Counted from the stretch's first letter, positions 42,273-52,335 are shown. The stretch is 64,000 bases of DNA from Dyadobacter soli (GCF_900101885.1 NZ_FNAN01000006.1:248001-312000); one strand, 5' to 3'. The notes: generated from the sequence alone by a model not told the origin. Translations and numbers: made by a program.

Positions 42273-42836
42273 TTACCGTACCAGCATCTCAGTCAACTTA
42301 CGCTTCGCCCGCATGTACTGCGTCCGGGAGGTCGTTTCGCTGATCCCGAGCACTTCGCCGATTTCTTCGTGGTCGTAGCCTTCGAACAAATACAGGCTTA
42401 GTACCACCCGATAACCATCCGGCAATTTCTGTACCGCGTTGCGGACCCTTTCTATTTCGAGCGTCGTGTCGCTCTCATCCAGTCCGAAAGAATCCTCATT
42501 CCGGTCGCTTTGCTCTAATGTCTCGTGGAATTCTTCTATTTCCACCCATTTTACCTTTCTGCTCCGCATGTGGTTGATCGCCTTATTGACCACGATTTGC
42601 TTCAACCACGCCCCAAACGTCGACTGCTGCCTGAACTGGTGGAGGTTCGTGAATGCATCCACGAAAGCCTCCTGCAAAGCATCCTCAGCCTCTCCCAAGT
42701 GGTTCAGTATCCGCATGCAGATGTTGAACATGGCTTTCGAGTAATGTTTATAAAGCTCGTACTGCGCTTTGCGCTCTCCGAGTTTACAACGCTCTACCAG
42801 TTCGACGTGCCGGTCGGGGTAAATTTGTGTTTTCAA
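42273..42836 (-). CDS. ECF-type RNA polymerase sigma factor
   Basis: This 187-residue sigma factor has region 2 (about 20-90; YELYKHYSKAMFNICMRIL, then AEDALQEAFVDAF and FGAWLKQIVVNKAINHMR) and region 4 (about 125-185; LPDGYRVVLSLYLFEGYDHEEI quoted in part, then LGISETTSRTQYMRAKRKL). The start must be the TTG at 42836: an in-frame TAA lies four codons upstream and the first internal ATG would remove part of region 2. It probably directs transcription of its own locus, including the anti-sigma and DUF4097-like genes. The signal is unknown. Confidence 0.92.
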   Translation of the reverse strand: MKTQIYPDRHVELVERCKLGERKAQYELYKHYSKAMFNICMRILNHLGEAEDALQEAFVDAFTNLHQFRQQSTFGAWLKQIVVNKAINHMRSRKVKWVEIEEFHETLEQSDRNEDSFGLDESDTTLEIERVRNAVQKLPDGYRVVLSLYLFEGYDHEEIGEVLGISETTSRTQYMRAKRKLTEMLVR

Positions 42837-42952
42837 GCAGAAGGTTTATATTTTGAACGTTCTGGATCAAAGACAATGCTTTCTGCGGCATGTTGCATTT
42901 GTTTTAAAAATTTTTTCAAAATGCCGCATACCGAACAAAGGGGCATACCGTG

Positions 42953-42983
42953 TTGTTCTTAGAAAAAGGCGGGATTATCTTTG
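42953..42983 (+). promoter_or_regulatory. Promoter of ispH
   Basis: TTG (42953-42955), a 20-nt spacer and TATCTTTG (42976-42983) match the Bacteroidota consensus. Start of transcription would be near 42990, about 27 nt before the start codon. Confidence 0.65.
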
Positions 42984-43016
42984 CACTGCCTTGATGCAAT
43001 CTACCGATTTTAGTAC

Positions 43017-44240
43017 ATGAAAACTTTCAATATCCCCGATTTTTACCGGAGCCGCATTATCACGCCGATCAAGGAGTTCCGTCGTAAAAATGATAAGCTG
43101 AAAAGGGATTATTCGCCCACCGTGCTCGATTTCGGACCGGTCCGGTTCCTCATCGCGCGGCATTTCGGGTTTTGTTACGGGGTAGAGAATGCGATCGACA
43201 TCGCCTATAAAGCCATCGCCGAAAACCCGGGCAAGCGGATATTCCTTTTGAGCGAAATGATCCATAACCCCGATGTGAACCGCGACCTGATCGAACGGGG
43301 TGTGCAGTTTATCATGGATACCAAAGGCAACCAGCTCATTGGCTGGGAGCAACTAACGGCCGAGGATATTGTGATCGTCCCGGCGTTCGGTACGACGGTG
43401 GAAAACCAGCAGAAAATAGCGGAACTCGGGGCAGCCGAATACATGTACGACACGACCTGCCCGTTTGTAGAGAAAGTCTGGAACCGCGCGGCGCAGATCG
43501 GCGAGAAAGATTATACGATCGTAGTCCACGGAAAGCCCAATCACGAAGAAACTCGCGCTACATTCTCGCATAGCAAAGAAAATGCCCCGACCGTCGTGGT
43601 CGAAAATATGAAGCAGACGCAGATTCTGGCCGAATATGTGACCGGTACCAGGCCCTCATCGCAGTTTTTCGAGGATTTCAAAAATCAGTATTCCGAAGGT
43701 TTCGATCCTGAGAAGGACTTGCAGCGGATCGGTGTCGTGAACCAGACCACCATGCTAGCCTCCGACACCCAGGGCATTGCGGATTATCTCAAAAACGTGA
43801 TGATCCGGCATTATAGCCTGCGTCCCGAGCAGGTGGAAGATCGTTTCGCGAACACGCGCGACACATTATGCTACGCCACGAACGATAACCAGGACGCTAC
43901 CTACGCATTGCTCACGCACGACGCCGACCTCGTTGTGGTGGCCGGTGGCTATAACAGCTCCAATACTTCGCATTTGGTGGAGTTGTGTGAACAGAAGTTT
44001 CCGACCTATTTTATCGAGTCGGTCAACAAAATACTTGACAGGCATTTGATCCGTCATTTCGACCAGCATAAAAAGGAAGAAATCGTTACTGAAAACTACA
44101 TTCCGGGACACACTCCCGTGCGCATCATGCTCACGTGCGGCGCCTCGTGCCCGGACGCGGTAGTAGAAGGAATTCTCGTGCGATTGCTTTCATTTTTCGA
44201 AGGAGCGAAGCCGATTGAGGAAGTAATGGAGGCATTTTGA
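43017..44240 (+). CDS. ispH: 4-hydroxy-3-methylbut-2-enyl diphosphate reductase, long form
   Basis: This 407-residue iron-sulphur enzyme carries out the last step of the MEP isoprenoid pathway, giving IPP and DMAPP. The three cluster ligands are visible: Cys53 in HFGFCYGVENA, Cys148 in MYDTTCPFVEK and Cys285 in RDTLCYATNDNQ. The active-site Glu/His region (HGKPNHEETRAT) is also present. It is about 90 residues longer than the E. coli enzyme, with an N-terminal extension of about 40 residues and an inserted segment before the third Cys, like the cyanobacterial/plastid type. Its product feeds the prenyl synthase found at 23771. Confidence 0.95.
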   Translation: MKTFNIPDFYRSRIITPIKEFRRKNDKLKRDYSPTVLDFGPVRFLIARHFGFCYGVENAIDIAYKAIAENPGKRIFLLSEMIHNPDVNRDLIERGVQFIMDTKGNQLIGWEQLTAEDIVIVPAFGTTVENQQKIAELGAAEYMYDTTCPFVEKVWNRAAQIGEKDYTIVVHGKPNHEETRATFSHSKENAPTVVVENMKQTQILAEYVTGTRPSSQFFEDFKNQYSEGFDPEKDLQRIGVVNQTTMLASDTQGIADYLKNVMIRHYSLRPEQVEDRFANTRDTLCYATNDNQDATYALLTHDADLVVVAGGYNSSNTSHLVELCEQKFPTYFIESVNKILDRHLIRHFDQHKKEEIVTENYIPGHTPVRIMLTCGASCPDAVVEGILVRLLSFFEGAKPIEEVMEAF

Positions 44241-44380
44241 CATAACGGTGACCGCTAAATTTCACAGAGGCACCGTTGAATCATTTGAAAGCAGTTATTA
44301 AGAGCGAATTAACTTGTATAGTTTAATTTAGGCGGATGGTTTGGTTACAAAAATCATCCGTTTTTTATATCTTCTTTCCT

Positions 44381-47300
44381 ATGAAAAAGACTGCCATCCT
44401 GTGTTCTTTTTGCTTTCTCTTTTTGGTCTGGGTTTTCAGTAGCTGCTCTTCCTTCAATGAAATCCGCGTGGCGGGTACCAACTTCACCGAGGTGGTAGGG
44501 CAATCGCAAAACCTCGTATTCACATTCAACAAGGACCTCGTTTCGACGGCCGAGCTGAACAATTGGGACTCGACGCAATATGTGACGTTCGAACCGGCTG
44601 TTCGCGGGAAGTTCAAATGGACGGCGCCGAACGAGCTGGTGTTTTCACCGGTTGCAGGCTTCGGTGCGGCTACTTCGTATAAAGCCCAACTGACTGATCT
44701 GATTACGGAAAAGTCGGACAAGGACAAGAAGTACAAACTTTCGCAAGACCCTATCACCTTCCACACGCCTTATCTGCAACTCACGGAAACGGAAAGCTGG
44801 TGGACATTGTCGCAGGAAACTGGCAGGCAGGAAGCGCGGCTCCGGTTGCATTTCAACTACCCGGTGAATGCACAGAATGTGGCTGAAAAGTTAAAGGTAT
44901 TGGCGGGAAATCAGGCATTGGAATACAGGATTTTGCCTTCTCAGGACGAATCGGCGGTGACGCTGGCATTTGCAAAAGTGGGTGCGGCGGATAACAATGA
45001 AACGCCTGTCAATATTGCGGTCGATAAGGGGGTAAAAGTGCAAAATACCTCGTACAGCAGCCAGGAAGCGCTTTCGAAGACGGTGAGCATTCCTTCGCCG
45101 CTGCATTTGGAAGTAGTGGATATTAAAACGGGCTTTGAAAACAATGCGGGTTACGCCAGGATCGTGACCACCCAGGAGCTCGATAAAGAAAGTATTGCGA
45201 ATAGTTTTACGGTCAATCCCGAAGCGGCGGTAGAAACCGAGCCCACCGAGAATGGCTTCATCATCCGCGGGGCTTTCAATGAGACGGAAACCTATGTGCT
45301 GCAACTGAAACAATCGCTGAAAGGGATTTTGGGGCAGAATCTGGAAGAAGAAACCTCGCGTGACCTGTTCTTTGGCAAAATGCCAGCAGCGATCTCGTTT
45401 GCGAATAAAAAGGGGCTGTATTTGTCGTCCAAAAGTTCGAGAAATATCGGGGTAAACATCGTGAATGTGCCCAAAGTGCAGGTACGCATTTCGAAGCTGT
45501 ATGCCAACAATATCCTGCATTTTATCCACAACAACCGCTGGAATGATTATGCCTATGTGGGCGAGGAATGGCAGCCGACGGGTAACTTCAATTACAGCGA
45601 CGACCGTGAAGGCCAGTTGAGCGACGTGATCGTGAACAAGACCGTAGAGACGCAGGATTTATCCAAAAACAAGGGCGTAGCCGCATTGAACATCGCATTA
45701 CCTGACGACAACAAACGGCAAGGCGTATATCTCGTGTCGGTAAACTCCGAAGAAGAAGCTTACCTGGGTGCTACCAAGCTGGTTTCTATTTCCGATATCG
45801 GCCTTATTGCTAAGCAGGGAAAAGATGAGCTTTGGGTTTTTGCCAATTCGATTAAAACCAACGAGCCGATCAAAGACCTTGAACTGACGCTCGTAAGCTC
45901 GAATAACCAAAGCGTACATACCATCAAAACAGATGGCGAGGGTATCGCGCACATCGAAAAATTGAGCGAGAAAGCGCCGGGCTTCAAAATTGCGATGATT
46001 ACGGCCAGCTCCGAGGATGACTTCAACTACTTGCTGCTGGAAGATACACAGGTACTTACCTCACGGTTCGATGTGGAAGGGCTGCGGGATAATGCTTCGG
46101 GATACCAGGTATTTATCTACGGTCAACGCGACATTTACCGCCCGGGCGAAACAATGCATTTCAACACCGTATTGCGGACGCAGGATTGGAAGACCGCCGA
46201 GAAAGTACCGCTGAAACTTCGCCTGCTTACGCCGAATGGCCGCGAGTTCCGCACCTGGCGTAAAACGACGAACGAGGAAGGCGCAGTAGCGTCGGAAATT
46301 CCCCTTGATGCCGGTGTGCTGACGGGCACCTATATTCTCGAAGTATACAATGCGAATGAGGTTTTGCTGGGTTCGCAGGCTGTGAGCGTGGAGGAATTTA
46401 TGCCCGACCGCATTAAGGTTGATCTCAGCGGCGCCGCGAAGGATTATGTTTCCGGCCAGAAAGTATCGCTCACGGCCACTGCTACGAACCTGTTTGGTCC
46501 GCCCGCAAGCAACCGCACCTACGAAATGGATTTCCAATTGCAGCGGAAAGGCTTTTCTGCCAAAGGTTTCCCTGAATATACATTCGACATTCCCGCCGAA
46601 ACTACTTTCGAGCGCGACAGCCGCCAGGGTACCACTAACGAACAGGGGCAAGGTAATCAGGAGTTTACATTGCTTTCGGGCTTGCAGGATATAGGTGTGC
46701 TGGAAGGGAAAATTTACGTAACCGTTTTTGACGAAAACGGCCGGCCGGTCAACAGGTTGCAAAGATTCGACGTGTACACACAGCCGGTATTTTACGGTAT
46801 CCGGCTGCCCGACTCTTACGTGGGTACCAATGCGCCGGTTCCCGTTGATATTGTGGGTGTTGGCAAGAATGGCGCATTGCAGAATGGCGCCGCGGCGAGC
46901 ATTGAAGTGGTACGCCTGGAATATCAAACGGTTGTGGAGAAAAAGTACGATCGCTTGCAATACACTTCCCGCAAGCATGAAAAGCTGGTGTATTCCAACA
47001 AACTAACGCTTTCTGGTGGAAAAGGTACCTTCCGCTACGTGCCTACGGTCTCAGGCGAGTACGAGGTACGTGTGCGACGTCCGGGCGCAGCGCATTACAC
47101 ACTCGCGAATTTTTATGCTTACGGCTACGGTTACACGCAGTATTCTTCTTTTGAAGTGAGTAATGAGGGCCGCGTGCTGATGGAAACCGATAAAAATCAG
47201 TATAAAACCGGTGAAACGGCCAAGGTACTATTCAAAACGCCATTCGATGGAAGATTGCTAGTGACCGTGGAGCGGAATAATGTTTTAGAACAGCACATTC

Positions 47301-49840
47301 TTACCACCGAGAAAAAGGCCGCCGAGCTCGCATTCAAAATCAAGGATCAGCATTTGCCGAACGTTTTCGTGACCGCGACGCTCATCAGGCCGCTGGATTC
47401 GTCCGATATGCCGCTCACGGTGGCGCATGGCTTCCAGCCCATCCTGGTCGAAGATCCTGACCGGAAACTGGATGTCGCTATCACTGCCGTAGAAAAATCG
47501 CGGTCGAAGACGAAACAGCAGATCCGGATCAAAACCGAGCCGAATGCGGAGGTGACGCTGGCGGTAGTGGATGAAGGTATTTTGCAGATCAAAAATTCCA
47601 AAACGCCGGATATTCACGGGCATTTCTACCAAAAACGGGCATTGGAAGTTTCGAGCCACGATTTGTACGCGCAACTTTTCCCCGAACTAAGCATTTCAGG
47701 GACTTCCAGCTCGGGTGGTGACGGTTATGATCTGGAAAGAAGGATTAACCCGCTCAGCAACGGACGTACCGAACTGGTATCGTTTTGGAGCGGGCAGCTG
47801 AAAGCTAATGGCAGCGGCGATGTGACCTTTGATGTAAATATCCCGCAATTCAGCGGCGACCTGCGCATTATGGCCGTGGCTTACAAGGATAATGCATTCG
47901 GCTCGGCGACAAAGAATATGAAGGTCGCTGACCCCATCGTGATCAGCGCCGGGTTACCACGCTTCCTGAGCCCCGGCGACGAACTGGTATTGCCGGTGAA
48001 TATAAGCAACACCGAAGCCAAAGCCACTACTGCGACTGTTTCGATTCAGCTTTCCGGCCCATTGGCGGCTGGTGCGGCCCCGGTTACGCAGAATATCACT
48101 ATACCAGCGGGAAAAGAAAGCCGCGCCATGTTTGCGGTGAAAGCAGCGACGGCTATCGGTGTGGGTAAAGTGGTTGTGAAAGTGAATGCATTTAAAGAAA
48201 CATTCATTAATCAGACTGAAATTTCGGTCCGCCCCGCTTCGCCATTGCTTAAAACCAGCACATCCGGATTGATAGCCGGCGACAAACAAGGCACGATCGA
48301 TTTGAAATCGTCATTTATTCCTGCTACAAGTACTGCGCAGGTGGTTTTGAGCCGCTCGCCGCTTGTGCAGGGCGGAGGAAAAGCATTATCGACGCTGCTC
48401 GGCTATCCTTATGGCTGCCTTGAACAGACGGTTTCAAAAGCATTCCCGCAGATTTATTTTGCCGACCTTACCAAAGCGATGGCCGCGCCGGTTTACACTG
48501 TGAAAAGTGGTGAAAGCGATTTTAACCCGATGACCAACGTGCAGCAGGCTATCCGTAAAGTAGAATCGCAGCAGCTTTTCAATGGGGGAATGGGCATGTG
48601 GCCGGGCGCGCAATTGGAAGATTGGTGGGCTACCGCCTACGCCGTGCATTTCCTGGAAGAGGCTCGCCGGGCGGGATTTGAGGTAAATGCCAAAACCCTC
48701 AGCCGTGCCGTGGAATTCCTGACCGCGCAAAGTGGTACCACGGCCAACAGGGAAGTCATTGTCGCGAGCACCAATAATGGATTAGCCTACGAAGGTCAGC
48801 CGACAGGCACGCAAACGAAAAAGACCGTAGCTCGCCGTGAGGCCATTTATTCACTGTACGTACTCGCATTGAATGGCCATCCGAACCGCGCTTCGATGAA
48901 TTATTACAAACAAAATCCGCATTTGCTCACGCAGGATTCCAAATACCTGCTCGCAGGCGCGTACCAGCTCGCGGGTGACGCGCGGAGCTTTAATGCATTG
49001 TTGCCGAAAAAGTATGTAGCCGAGAATGCCGGGTCTTACTACGACCATAGCTATTCATCGCCGCTGCGGAATATGTCCCTGGTTTTGAATACATTAATAG
49101 AATCTGATCCTTCGAATATCCAGATCCCGGTGTTGGGCCGTCAGCTTTCGCTGGCCATTCAATCGGCTTCCTATCTGAACACGCAGGAGGCTGCATTTGC
49201 GGTATTGGCTTTGGGTAAGCTGGCCAAAAAGACGTCCAACTCGACGGTTACTGCTTCGGTTTCGGCTAGTGGCAAGGCGCTGGGCCAGTTTTCGGGCAAG
49301 GAGTTGAAGATTTCGAAAGGTATTGTAAACCAAAAACTGGCGGTTAAAACGCAAGGCAAGGGCGATTTGTACTGGTTTGCACAAACAGACGGCATGTCGG
49401 CAACCGGAAATTACACGGAAGAAGACCAGGGTATCAGCATTCGCCGCCAGTTCCTGACGCGCAATGGCCAGCCGGTGCAGAGTTTCCATCAAAACGACCT
49501 AGTGGTGGTGAAATTGACGCTTTCGAGCACCAATGGCTTGCCGGTCGACGATATCGTCGTGACAGACCTGCTTCCGTCAGGTTTTGAAATTGAAAACCCC
49601 CGCATTACCGAGCCGCGCGATATGCCATGGATCAAAGAAGCAGCCGTGCCGCGTCACTACGACATCCGTGACGACCGCATTCATTTCTTCACCGTGGCCG
49701 AAGCCCGGGAGAAATCCTTCTATTACCAGGTTAGGGTCACTTCCAAAGGCACGTTTACGGTAGGCCCGGCCGCTGCGGACGCGATGTACCGGGGCGAATA
49801 CCGCAGCTATTCAGGCGGCGGCAAGATTACCGTCGAATAA
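44381..49840 (+). CDS. Alpha-2-macroglobulin-family lipoprotein with intact thioester motif
   Basis: This 1819-residue lipoprotein (start at ATG 44381, lipobox FSSC near residue 19) resembles bacterial alpha-2-macroglobulins such as E. coli YfhM. Several macroglobulin beta-sandwich domains fill the N-terminal two thirds. An A2M domain (about 1130-1230, TELVSFWSGQLKANGSG) precedes an alpha/alpha-toroid thioester domain with YPYGCLEQTVS. Cys1346 and Gln1349 would form the thioester that traps attacking proteases. A C-terminal receptor-like domain follows (LPSGFEIENPR). It acts as a periplasmic protease trap. The PBP1C gene that often accompanies such proteins is absent; an aquaporin gene converges 1 nt away. 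Confidence 0.93.
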   Translation: MKKTAILCSFCFLFLVWVFSSCSSFNEIRVAGTNFTEVVGQSQNLVFTFNKDLVSTAELNNWDSTQYVTFEPAVRGKFKWTAPNELVFSPVAGFGAATSYKAQLTDLITEKSDKDKKYKLSQDPITFHTPYLQLTETESWWTLSQETGRQEARLRLHFNYPVNAQNVAEKLKVLAGNQALEYRILPSQDESAVTLAFAKVGAADNNETPVNIAVDKGVKVQNTSYSSQEALSKTVSIPSPLHLEVVDIKTGFENNAGYARIVTTQELDKESIANSFTVNPEAAVETEPTENGFIIRGAFNETETYVLQLKQSLKGILGQNLEEETSRDLFFGKMPAAISFANKKGLYLSSKSSRNIGVNIVNVPKVQVRISKLYANNILHFIHNNRWNDYAYVGEEWQPTGNFNYSDDREGQLSDVIVNKTVETQDLSKNKGVAALNIALPDDNKRQGVYLVSVNSEEEAYLGATKLVSISDIGLIAKQGKDELWVFANSIKTNEPIKDLELTLVSSNNQSVHTIKTDGEGIAHIEKLSEKAPGFKIAMITASSEDDFNYLLLEDTQVLTSRFDVEGLRDNASGYQVFIYGQRDIYRPGETMHFNTVLRTQDWKTAEKVPLKLRLLTPNGREFRTWRKTTNEEGAVASEIPLDAGVLTGTYILEVYNANEVLLGSQAVSVEEFMPDRIKVDLSGAAKDYVSGQKVSLTATATNLFGPPASNRTYEMDFQLQRKGFSAKGFPEYTFDIPAETTFERDSRQGTTNEQGQGNQEFTLLSGLQDIGVLEGKIYVTVFDENGRPVNRLQRFDVYTQPVFYGIRLPDSYVGTNAPVPVDIVGVGKNGALQNGAAASIEVVRLEYQTVVEKKYDRLQYTSRKHEKLVYSNKLTLSGGKGTFRYVPTVSGEYEVRVRRPGAAHYTLANFYAYGYGYTQYSSFEVSNEGRVLMETDKNQYKTGETAKVLFKTPFDGRLLVTVERNNVLEQHILTTEKKAAELAFKIKDQHLPNVFVTATLIRPLDSSDMPLTVAHGFQPILVEDPDRKLDVAITAVEKSRSKTKQQIRIKTEPNAEVTLAVVDEGILQIKNSKTPDIHGHFYQKRALEVSSHDLYAQLFPELSISGTSSSGGDGYDLERRINPLSNGRTELVSFWSGQLKANGSGDVTFDVNIPQFSGDLRIMAVAYKDNAFGSATKNMKVADPIVISAGLPRFLSPGDELVLPVNISNTEAKATTATVSIQLSGPLAAGAAPVTQNITIPAGKESRAMFAVKAATAIGVGKVVVKVNAFKETFINQTEISVRPASPLLKTSTSGLIAGDKQGTIDLKSSFIPATSTAQVVLSRSPLVQGGGKALSTLLGYPYGCLEQTVSKAFPQIYFADLTKAMAAPVYTVKSGESDFNPMTNVQQAIRKVESQQLFNGGMGMWPGAQLEDWWATAYAVHFLEEARRAGFEVNAKTLSRAVEFLTAQSGTTANREVIVASTNNGLAYEGQPTGTQTKKTVARREAIYSLYVLALNGHPNRASMNYYKQNPHLLTQDSKYLLAGAYQLAGDARSFNALLPKKYVAENAGSYYDHSYSSPLRNMSLVLNTLIESDPSNIQIPVLGRQLSLAIQSASYLNTQEAAFAVLALGKLAKKTSNSTVTASVSASGKALGQFSGKELKISKGIVNQKLAVKTQGKGDLYWFAQTDGMSATGNYTEEDQGISIRRQFLTRNGQPVQSFHQNDLVVVKLTLSSTNGLPVDDIVVTDLLPSGFEIENPRITEPRDMPWIKEAAVPRHYDIRDDRIHFFTVAEAREKSFYYQVRVTSKGTFTVGPAAADAMYRGEYRSYSGGGKITVE

Positions 49841-49841
49841 A

Positions 49842-50582
49842 TCAGAAAGAGAAACCACGCAAAATCAATCCACCGATGATGGCTCCCGCAATGGGGGCCA
49901 CAACGGGGATCCAGCCATAACCCCAGTCGGAGTCGCCCTTGTTGGGAATGGGCAGAATGGCGTGCGCGATCCGCGGGCCCAGGTCGCGGACAGGGTTAAT
50001 GGCATAACCCGTAGTACCGCCCAGGGACAATCCAATGCTCCAAACCAGCATACCCACGAGGTAAGGCGCGACGCCGGACGGAATACCGCCTTTTTCAGGA
50101 TCGGAAGTGCCCGCATAGCCGATCGCGACAATGCCGACGATCAATATCACCGTTGCGATAAATTCACTTAGAAAATTGGCCCCGGTACTTTTAATGGCCG
50201 GGCCGGTTGAAAAGCAGGCCAGTTTAGCCCCGCCATCTTCGGTAGCCTTCCAATGCGGCAGGTATTGCAGCCACACCAGTACCGCGCCGAGGAATGCGCC
50301 GATCAGCTGGGCCGGAATATAAGTTGCTACAAAGCTGTAATCATTTTGAAGCACGGCAAAACCCACCGTCACGGCCGGATTCAAATGCGCGGCGGCACTG
50401 CCGAATGCATTGGCCGTGAATACCCCGAACATCACCGCAAACGCCCAGCCCGCCGTAATTACGATCCAGCCGCCGCTTTCTCCTTTGGTTTTTTTCAGGA
50501 CGACATTGGCGACTACGCCATTGCCCAATAATATCAGGACCATTGTCCCGACTAGTTCTCCAATGAAAGGCGAAGGCTGCAT
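49842..50582 (-). CDS. glpF: MIP-family aquaglyceroporin
   Basis: This 246-residue channel has six membrane helices and two half-helix pore motifs. The first is the standard AAHLNPAVT. The second reads AINPVRDLGPR, with Val in place of the usual Ala. Asp after the Arg (NPxRD) is typical of glycerol facilitators rather than water-only channels. A longer loop between helices 3 and 4 (HWKATEDGGAKLACFST) is also GlpF-like. No glycerol kinase or dehydrogenase gene is adjacent, so the natural solute is not proven. It converges on the macroglobulin gene with almost no gap and no terminator in between. Confidence 0.88.
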   Translation of the reverse strand: MQPSPFIGELVGTMVLILLGNGVVANVVLKKTKGESGGWIVITAGWAFAVMFGVFTANAFGSAAAHLNPAVTVGFAVLQNDYSFVATYIPAQLIGAFLGAVLVWLQYLPHWKATEDGGAKLACFSTGPAIKSTGANFLSEFIATVILIVGIVAIGYAGTSDPEKGGIPSGVAPYLVGMLVWSIGLSLGGTTGYAINPVRDLGPRIAHAILPIPNKGDSDWGYGWIPVVAPIAGAIIGGLILRGFSF

Positions 50583-50699
50583 GTGCTTTGTTTAATCAAG
50601 GTTAGTGAACGAATATGCGAATAGTTTTATAATTTCTATTTCCAATCCCAAAAAGAATTTTTCGTTCCGGTTTTACCATTTTAGGACCATGAATTCTGC

Positions 50700-50707
50700 T
50701 AACTTTG
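50700..50707 (+). promoter_or_regulatory. -7 element upstream of purB
   Basis: TAACTTTG followed by CC is a full match to TAnnTTTG, 30 nt before the purB ATG. A clear -33 TTG is not present at the expected distance. Confidence 0.42.
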
Positions 50708-50737
50708 CCTGATAATCAATTTTTGTTATTGAAAATC

Positions 50738-52093
50738 ATGTCATTAAATCAGCTTACGGCGATCTCTCCGGTTGATGGCCGTTATTACAAACAAGTATCT
50801 GAACTTTCGGCCTATTTCTCGGAATATGCCCTGATTTACTACCGGGTGTATGTGGAAATCGAATATTTCATAGCACTCTGCGAAATTCCCCTTCCACAGT
50901 TATCAGAATTTGACAAGAAAAAATATGCGTCGCTCCGCAAAATCTACGAGGATTTCAGCGAGGCCGACGCACTGCACATAAAGGACATCGAAAAGGTGAC
51001 CAACCACGATGTGAAGGCTGTCGAGTACTTCATCAAGGAGCAATTCGAGAAGCTGGGCATCGAATCTTACCAGGAGTTTATCCATTTCGGACTTACTTCA
51101 CAGGATATCAACAACACGGCGATCCCGCTTTCGCTGAAAGACGCGATGGAACGCCAGATCAAGCCGTTGTTCCGTCAGGTGCTTTTCGTATTGAAAAGAA
51201 TGTCGATCGAATGGAAAAACGTACCGATGCTCGCATTCACGCACGGGCAGCCCGCGTCGCCTACCCGTGTGGGTAAGGAATTTCTGGTGTTTGTGGAGCG
51301 TCTGGAACGCCAGCTCGAAATGCTGGACAAAATCCCGCATTCGGCGAAATTCGGCGGTGCAACCGGTAACTTCAACGCGCACCACGTCGCTTACCCGAAA
51401 CAAGACTGGATGGCATTCGGCCATCATTTTGTTGAAGGTTTGGGATTAAAAAGAAGCCGCCACACGACGCAGATTGAGCATTACGACAACCTGGCCGCTA
51501 CTTTCGACTGTCTGAAACGCCTGAACACGATCCTCACCGACCTTAACCGCGACATGTGGACGTACATTTCGATGGGGTATTTCAAACAGAAAATCAAAGC
51601 CGGCGAAGTAGGTTCGTCTGCGATGCCGCACAAAGTGAATCCTATCGATTTCGAAAACTCGGAAGGTAACCTGGGTCTCGCATCGGCATTGTTCGAGCAT
51701 TTTGCTTCCAAATTGCCCATTTCCCGCCTGCAACGCGACCTTACCGACTCGACGGTTCTCCGTAACATCGGTGTCCCGATTGCGCATTTGGCCATTGCAC
51801 TGAACTCATTGCTGAAAGGCCTTGGCAAAGTGGAACTGAACGGCGAAGTACTGAAAGCCGAACTGGAAGAAAACTGGGCCGTAGTTTCCGAAGCAATCCA
51901 GACGATCCTTCGCCGCGAAAGCTATCCGAAGCCTTACGAAGCATTGAAGGAGCTGACGCGTACCAACGAAAAAATTACCCACGACTCCATCTCGCGTTTC
52001 ATCGAGACGCTGGACGTGTCCGAAAAAATACGGGAAGAACTTCGCGCATTGAGCCCATTTAATTACCTGGGCGTTGTGGAAGACACTTTCTAA
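50738..52093 (+). CDS. purB: Adenylosuccinate lyase
   Basis: This 451-residue lyase of the fumarase/aspartase superfamily acts twice in purine synthesis: it splits SAICAR to AICAR and adenylosuccinate to AMP. It shows LTAISPVDGRYY at the N-terminus, TNHDVKAVEYF (catalytic His region), HFGLTSQDINNTA, and the signature loop GSSAMPHKVNPIDFENSE. I use the ATG at 50738; a TTG at 50705 would put the start inside the promoter. This is the longer E. coli-type PurB. It is a single gene here. Confidence 0.97.
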   Translation: MSLNQLTAISPVDGRYYKQVSELSAYFSEYALIYYRVYVEIEYFIALCEIPLPQLSEFDKKKYASLRKIYEDFSEADALHIKDIEKVTNHDVKAVEYFIKEQFEKLGIESYQEFIHFGLTSQDINNTAIPLSLKDAMERQIKPLFRQVLFVLKRMSIEWKNVPMLAFTHGQPASPTRVGKEFLVFVERLERQLEMLDKIPHSAKFGGATGNFNAHHVAYPKQDWMAFGHHFVEGLGLKRSRHTTQIEHYDNLAATFDCLKRLNTILTDLNRDMWTYISMGYFKQKIKAGEVGSSAMPHKVNPIDFENSEGNLGLASALFEHFASKLPISRLQRDLTDSTVLRNIGVPIAHLAIALNSLLKGLGKVELNGEVLKAELEENWAVVSEAIQTILRRESYPKPYEALKELTRTNEKITHDSISRFIETLDVSEKIREELRALSPFNYLGVVEDTF

Positions 52094-52099
52094 GGGAAG

Positions 52100-52330
52100 T
52101 CAAACCCCCAACTCATCCCTGATCTTCTCCTGCCATTCGCGCGGGAGAAGATCCATCAAATCCACATCACAGAGCGTCGCAATGCGGCAATAGTGCTCCA
52201 TTTCAATTTTCGTGGTACCGGTCTCCCATTTGTGGTAACCCACCTGGGAAACGCCGAGCAAGTCGGACATTTGCTTCTGTGATAGCCCATTACCTTTCCG
52301 GTAACTGATCAGAATTTGTGAAATACACAT
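52100..52330 (-). CDS. Small XRE-family HTH regulator
   Basis: This 76-residue protein is a single Cro/CI-type HTH domain: GLSQKQMSDLLGVSQVGYHKWETG, of which the middle is the recognition helix region, followed by two helices and a DLMDLLPREWQEKIRD tail. It has no second domain. A near-perfect inverted repeat (52336-52363) starts 5 nt before the start codon and may serve for self-repression. It converges on purB and follows the reductase gene nrdJ in the same direction, with a long hairpin in between. A toxin partner is not visible. Confidence 0.83.
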   Translation of the reverse strand: MCISQILISYRKGNGLSQKQMSDLLGVSQVGYHKWETGTTKIEMEHYCRIATLCDVDLMDLLPREWQEKIRDELGV

Positions 52331-52335
52331 GACGT

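Noticed and set aside
46061-46978. 305-codon minus-strand frame within the macroglobulin gene
   Set aside because: Shadow of a long GC-biased gene; no domain and no promoter.
52100-52330. XRE gene as half of a toxin-antitoxin pair
   Set aside because: No short partner gene lies on either side; the neighbours are purB and a repeat hairpin.
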